Assembly: GCA_030832235.1 (NCBI GenBank)
Contig: JAURJO010000419.1
Coordinates: forward strand, 1 to 9,366
Source: Verrucomicrobiota bacterium
Lineage (GTDB): Bacteria; Verrucomicrobiota; Verrucomicrobiia; Opitutales; Opitutaceae
Direction of reading: 5' to 3'
DNA: 9,366 bases
Below are positions 6,658-9,366 of the stretch, in pieces. A program made the position numbers and the translations under genes. The notes beneath the pieces were generated by a model. The model did no database searches, had not been told where the DNA came from, and worked only from the letters and a program-made list of their open reading frames with translations. Numbering within the stretch: the stretch's first letter is position 1; each line of letters starts with the position of its first letter.

Positions 6658-8499
6658 TCAGTTTTTCAGGGTCAGGTTCACGCGGCGGACATCCATCACG
6701 GACTGCCCCGGAACCCGCAGCGCCCGCAGGGTGAGTTCACCGCGACCTTTCTCGAGACGCACGGTGCCGAAGTTGAGCGGACGGAACTCCTTCATCTGCG
6801 ATTCGCCCTCGGGGCGCCTTAGCGTGTCCTGGTTCGTGTTGAGGGGCGGGTCCCAGCCCGGAGCGACCTTGCCGGCCAGTTTCGCATCCCGGAACGAGAT
6901 TTCGATCTCCGATCCGGCGTCGGGCACGGGACAGGTGTAATCGATCACGACCTCATAGGTGCCAGACGTGGCGACCTCGATATCCCAGGTGATCCGATCC
7001 TCCGTCGTCCGCCAGTTCACGAAATACGAGGAGTTGGGGGCGCTGCTGCTGCGGCGCACCCCGCCGTGCGGCACGCCGTCGCGTGCCGGGAGCGGTGTCC
7101 AAGGAAACTCGCGGTAGCCGACCGGGTAGGGGCGGTCGTCGGGCACGACGAAGGTGCCTCGGGTTTTGCCCTTCTTGCTCGTCCGCGGTTCGACCGCCTT
7201 GGCGGCGATGTCGGCGCCGAAGACGTCGACGCGCCAAGCGGCGACCGCCTGTTCCAGCCGCGCCGCTACCGCGGGCTGCGCGGCGGCGAGGTCCTTCGTC
7301 TGGCCGGGGTCGGCCTGCAGGTCGAAGAGCGCCCCGCGGCTGTCGAGGCGGTAGCGCGGGGTGCGCACGCTCACCTGGCCATTCTGATGGGAGAATAACA
7401 TGCGCTCTGGCCAGGTGCCGCTTCCGCCGAGGAGCAGCGGGGTGAGGTCGGCGCCGTCGAGCGGCTTGGTGCCGACGCGCGTCACGCCGGCCAGCGAGGT
7501 GAGCGTGGGCAGGAGGTCGATCGCCCCCGTGATGTCACGGACGACAGTGCCAGGCTTCACCTTGCCCGGCCAGCGGAGCATGGCCGGGGACCGGATGCCG
7601 CCCTCGTCGACGGAGCCCTTCCGGCCCTTCATGCCGTCGTTCCAGCGCCAGGTGTTCGGACCGTTGTCGGAGAAGTAGACCACGATCGTGTTCTCGCGCA
7701 GGCCAAGCGTGTCCAGTTTGGCGAGGACGCGGCCCACGTTGTCGTCCTGGTTCTCCAGCATCGCGAGCGCGCAGCGGGTTTGGTCGAGGTTCTCCTGGTC
7801 GGCTTCGGTGGCCTTCTGGCCGATGGAACGGCCCTTGAAGCGATCCCAGTATTTTTCGGGCACCGACCACGGGGAGTGCGGCGTGGTGAAGGGCACGTAG
7901 CAGAAGAACGGCTTGTTGCGGTTGCGCTCGATGAAGTTGACGGCTCGGTCCGTGCAGAGGTCCACGATGTAACCCTTCTCGCGGATCATGCGGCCGTTGT
8001 GCTCGACAGGAGGATCGAAGTACTCGCCCCAGTGTCCGGCGGTATAACCGTAGTACTCGTCGAAACCGCGTGCCTGCGGGTGATAGGGCCACTGGCTTCC
8101 GTTGTGCCATTTGCCGAAGGCGCCGGTGGCGTAGCCGGCGGCCTTGAACGCGTCGGCCAGGGTCTTCTCGTCGGTGTTGAGGCGCTCGAGCCCGGTGGAG
8201 ACTCCCCGCACGCCCCCGCGGGAATGGTAGCGGCCGGTGAGGAATTCCGCGCGGGTCGGCGCGCAGACGGCGCACACGAAGAACCGGTCGAACCGCGCGC
8301 CGCCGCGACCGATGGAGTCGATGTTGGGCGTGCGCACGCTCGTGTTGCCGTTGATCGCGTAGTCGCCCCAGCCGGCGTCATCAGCGAGGAACACGACGAC
8401 GTTGGGCGGGCGGGTGGTTTCCGCCGCGGACATGGAGGCTGCCGCGGAGAGGAGCAGCGCCAGAGCGGCGAATGGGGATGGGGGTAGGAACGAACGCAT
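6658..8499 (-). CDS. Secreted type-I sulfatase with CAPTR motif and a beta-rich C-terminal extension (613 aa)
   Basis: First gene of the sulfatase operon. The ATG at 8499 gives a signal peptide (hydrophobic core about 9-23, likely cleavage after SMSA, residue 25). The catalytic part is a clear arylsulfatase/GALNS-like sulfatase: NVVVFLADDAGWGD (DD 40-41), C79-A-P-T-R83 followed by AEFLTGRYHSR, FGKWHNG (128-134, K130 and H132), FTTPHSPWSVP (204-214, H208), YFSDNGP (D278/N279), and KGRKGSVDEGGIRSPAMLRWPG (from K291). Thr stands where Ser or Ala is usual in the formylglycine motif; Cys, Pro and Arg are intact. The catalytic region ends near residue 425. A charged linker (436-447) follows, then about 150 residues with beta-strand-like text (ITWDIEVATSGTYEVVIDYT near 503-522, and GTVRLEKGRGELTLRAL near 578-594). 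These resemble the strands of a carbohydrate-binding-module-like sandwich, though no specific family is certain. Typical single-domain sulfatases of this type are about 450-500 aa, so the extension is real added sequence. Confidence 0.94.
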   Translation of the reverse strand: MRSFLPPSPFAALALLLSAAASMSAAETTRPPNVVVFLADDAGWGDYAINGNTSVRTPNIDSIGRGGARFDRFFVCAVCAPTRAEFLTGRYHSRGGVRGVSTGLERLNTDEKTLADAFKAAGYATGAFGKWHNGSQWPYHPQARGFDEYYGYTAGHWGEYFDPPVEHNGRMIREKGYIVDLCTDRAVNFIERNRNKPFFCYVPFTTPHSPWSVPEKYWDRFKGRSIGQKATEADQENLDQTRCALAMLENQDDNVGRVLAKLDTLGLRENTIVVYFSDNGPNTWRWNDGMKGRKGSVDEGGIRSPAMLRWPGKVKPGTVVRDITGAIDLLPTLTSLAGVTRVGTKPLDGADLTPLLLGGSGTWPERMLFSHQNGQVSVRTPRYRLDSRGALFDLQADPGQTKDLAAAQPAVAARLEQAVAAWRVDVFGADIAAKAVEPRTSKKGKTRGTFVVPDDRPYPVGYREFPWTPLPARDGVPHGGVRRSSSAPNSSYFVNWRTTEDRITWDIEVATSGTYEVVIDYTCPVPDAGSEIEISFRDAKLAGKVAPGWDPPLNTNQDTLRRPEGESQMKEFRPLNFGTVRLEKGRGELTLRALRVPGQSVMDVRRVNLTLKN

Positions 8500-8543
8500 G
8501 GTGGGGGGAGGCGGGTCTTAAGCTGGACGCGGCGAAGCGTGAG

Positions 8544-8572
8544 TTTGGTGCGCGATATTCGTCAGCACCAAA
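8544..8572. promoter_or_regulatory. Perfect 8-base inverted repeat TTTGGTGC-N13-GCACCAAA, possible operator
   Basis: The arms at 8544-8551 and 8565-8572 are perfectly complementary, with a 13-base AT-richer centre. The repeat ends 44 bases upstream of the first sulfatase ATG, where an operator overlapping a promoter would be expected; the weak minus-strand GAATAT lies inside it. The arm spacing (centre-to-centre 21 bases, two helical turns) suits a dimeric DNA-binding regulator. It could instead form an RNA hairpin in the leader transcript. No regulator gene is in the window. Confidence 0.4.
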
Positions 8573-8585
8573 TGATGAAAGCCAA

Positions 8586-8603
8586 CCGGGCCGTTTGGGC
8601 CGG
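8586..8603 (-). terminator. Possible GC-rich hairpin downstream of the dapF-like gene
   Basis: On the minus strand CCGGCC-CAAA-CGGCCCGG-type sequence folds into a 4-bp stem, one mismatch and 2 more pairs around a 4-base loop. It is followed by TTGGCTTTCATCATTT, which is only moderately T-rich. It starts 68 bases after the dapF-like stop. If it terminates, the dapF-like gene and the sulfatases are separate transcripts. Confidence 0.22.
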
Positions 8604-8671
8604 ATACGGCAGGGCGCGGACTAAACTTTGGCCGAATGCTCCAGCCGGGAGCGTCCGGGTGGCGCGACGGA

Positions 8672-9366
8672 TCAGACCTTCACCGCGAACAACTCGGGAT
8701 GCATCACGCCCTCGGCGACCTTGTTCACGGTACCCGTCATCATGATGGAGAATCCGTCGCCGATCTCGATTCCGATGGTGCCGCCCGGCATGTGCACGGT
8801 GACGTTGCGGTCGACGAGCCCGAGGCGATGCGCGACCGCCGCGGAGGCGCTCGAACTGCTGCCGGAGGCGAGGGTGTAGCCGGCGCCACGCTCCCAGATC
8901 TCGATGCGGAGGTTCTTCCGGTCGATGACCTGCAGAAATTGGACGTTGGTCTTGCGCGGGAAAAGCGGGTGCGTCTCGAGGTGCGGCCCGTAGCGGTGCG
9001 CGAGTTCCGCGGTGATCGCGGGCAGAGGAATCACGCAGTGCGGATTGCCGATCGTGGCGGCGCAGTAGGTGAACTCGCGGTCGAGGACGGTGACCTTCTC
9101 GTTGAGGACCTCGCGGGCTGGTCCGGTGACGTTCACGGGGATGCGCGCACTGTCGAAGCTCACCGAGCCCATCGCCACGGTGATGAGGCCGCCGCCGTCG
9201 CGGATCTCGGAACGGACGTGGCCGCCCGGGGTTTCCACGGTGAAGCGGGCGTCGCGCACCAGTTTCTGGTCCCAGAGGAAGCGCGAGAAGATGCGCAGGC
9301 CGTTGCCGGATTTCTCCGCCTCGGATCCGTCGGGGTTGAAGATGCGGAGACCGTGCTGGCTCTCGC
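8672..9366 (-). CDS. dapF: Diaminopimelate epimerase-like protein (DapF family), both catalytic Cys replaced by Ser; 5' end beyond window
   Basis: The frame is open to the window edge, so the start lies beyond 9366; 230 residues are visible of a usual ~275. DapF converts LL- to meso-diaminopimelate for peptidoglycan and lysine, using two cysteines as the acid/base pair. Recognisable blocks: LRIFNPDGSEAEKSGNGLRIF at the visible N-terminal side, TVETPGG, TIGNPHCV, TNVQFLQV, EIWERGAGYTLASGS, and HMPGGTIGIEI near the end. Ligand-binding positions of the family (N-x-DGS, GNG-R, GNPH, ERGAG) are kept. However, the first catalytic Cys of the usual E-x-CGNG motif is Ser (codon 9308-9310), and the second, in the usual ACGTG motif, is also Ser (codon 8864-8866, ASGS). 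The two sites are 148 residues apart, matching the family spacing. It may be a paralogue with a different isomerase-type reaction, or a non-catalytic relative, so the symbol is a family label rather than a proven function. Confidence 0.85.
   Translation of the reverse strand, partial: ESQHGLRIFNPDGSEAEKSGNGLRIFSRFLWDQKLVRDARFTVETPGGHVRSEIRDGGGLITVAMGSVSFDSARIPVNVTGPAREVLNEKVTVLDREFTYCAATIGNPHCVIPLPAITAELAHRYGPHLETHPLFPRKTNVQFLQVIDRKNLRIEIWERGAGYTLASGSSSSASAAVAHRLGLVDRNVTVHMPGGTIGIEIGDGFSIMMTGTVNKVAEGVMHPELFAVKV

Larger units (their letters stand above)
8500..8671. other. 172-base intergenic region carrying the presumed sulfatase operon promoter
   Basis: This is the only substantial non-coding stretch in the window. 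It separates the dapF-like stop from the sulfatase operon start, both on the minus strand. It contains an inverted repeat (8544-8572) and a GC-rich hairpin (8586-8603), listed separately. On the minus strand a poor sigma-70-like pair can be drawn (TTGGCT, 19 bases, GAATAT, about positions 8585-8555), but the spacing is long and I do not call it a promoter. The last bases before the ATG read CCTCCCCCCACC on the coding strand, the opposite of a Shine-Dalgarno sequence. A 68-codon plus-strand ORF starting at 8539 runs into the dapF-like gene and is judged spurious. Confidence 0.6.

Noticed and set aside
5114..6940. 608-codon plus-strand ORF antisense to the CRPAL sulfatase
   Set aside because: It spans two sulfatase genes and their junction, shows no recognisable motif, and its openness is explained by high GC at third codon positions of the real genes.
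7780..8487. 235-codon plus-strand ORF opposite the CAPTR sulfatase
   Set aside because: It is antisense to the most conserved part of the sulfatase; Val/Gly/Glu-rich shadow translation.
8539..8745. 68-codon plus-strand ORF beginning in the intergenic region
   Set aside because: It runs into the dapF-like coding sequence in antisense, has no ribosome binding site and no recognisable sequence feature.

Overview
The window is GC-rich bacterial DNA, densely coded, with no RNA genes, insertion sequences or CRISPR arrays that I can see. Clustered secreted sulfatases next to periplasmic glucan (OPG) genes and a dapF-like gene suggest a Gram-negative member of the Planctomycetota-Verrucomicrobiota-Chlamydiota group. 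My best guess is Verrucomicrobiota, family Opitutaceae. That is inference from gene content and style, not from a marker gene.

Layout: (1) Positions 1-3736, plus strand: a three-gene osmoregulated periplasmic glucan operon. It holds the 3' two thirds of opgG (5' end cut by the window edge), a 201-aa unrecognised protein with one C-terminal membrane helix, and opgH. Both junctions are 4-base stop/start overlaps (ATGA, then GTGA), so translation is probably coupled. OpgH would make the beta-glucan backbone and export it; OpgG acts on it in the periplasm. (2) Positions 3737-3759: a 23-base convergent junction with a small hairpin. (3) Positions 3760-8499, minus strand: three consecutive secreted type-I sulfatases (transcription order 613 aa, 473 aa, 483 aa) separated by 11 and 13 bases. 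This is evidently one operon for removing sulfate from one or more polysaccharides or other sulfate esters. Each carries a different, non-textbook version of the formylglycine motif (CAPTR, CRPAL, CWVSR), so they belong to different subfamilies. The first also has a C-terminal beta-rich extension. (4) Positions 8500-8671: a 172-base intergenic stretch with a perfect 8-base inverted repeat about 45 bases upstream of the sulfatase operon start. (5) Positions 8672-9366, minus strand: the C-terminal ~230 residues of a diaminopimelate-epimerase-fold protein in which both catalytic cysteines are serine.

The strongest candidates for something new are the double Cys-to-Ser DapF homologue, the small membrane protein translationally locked between opgG and opgH, and the sulfatase trio with divergent activation motifs. 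None of the five start codons visible here has a recognisable Shine-Dalgarno sequence.
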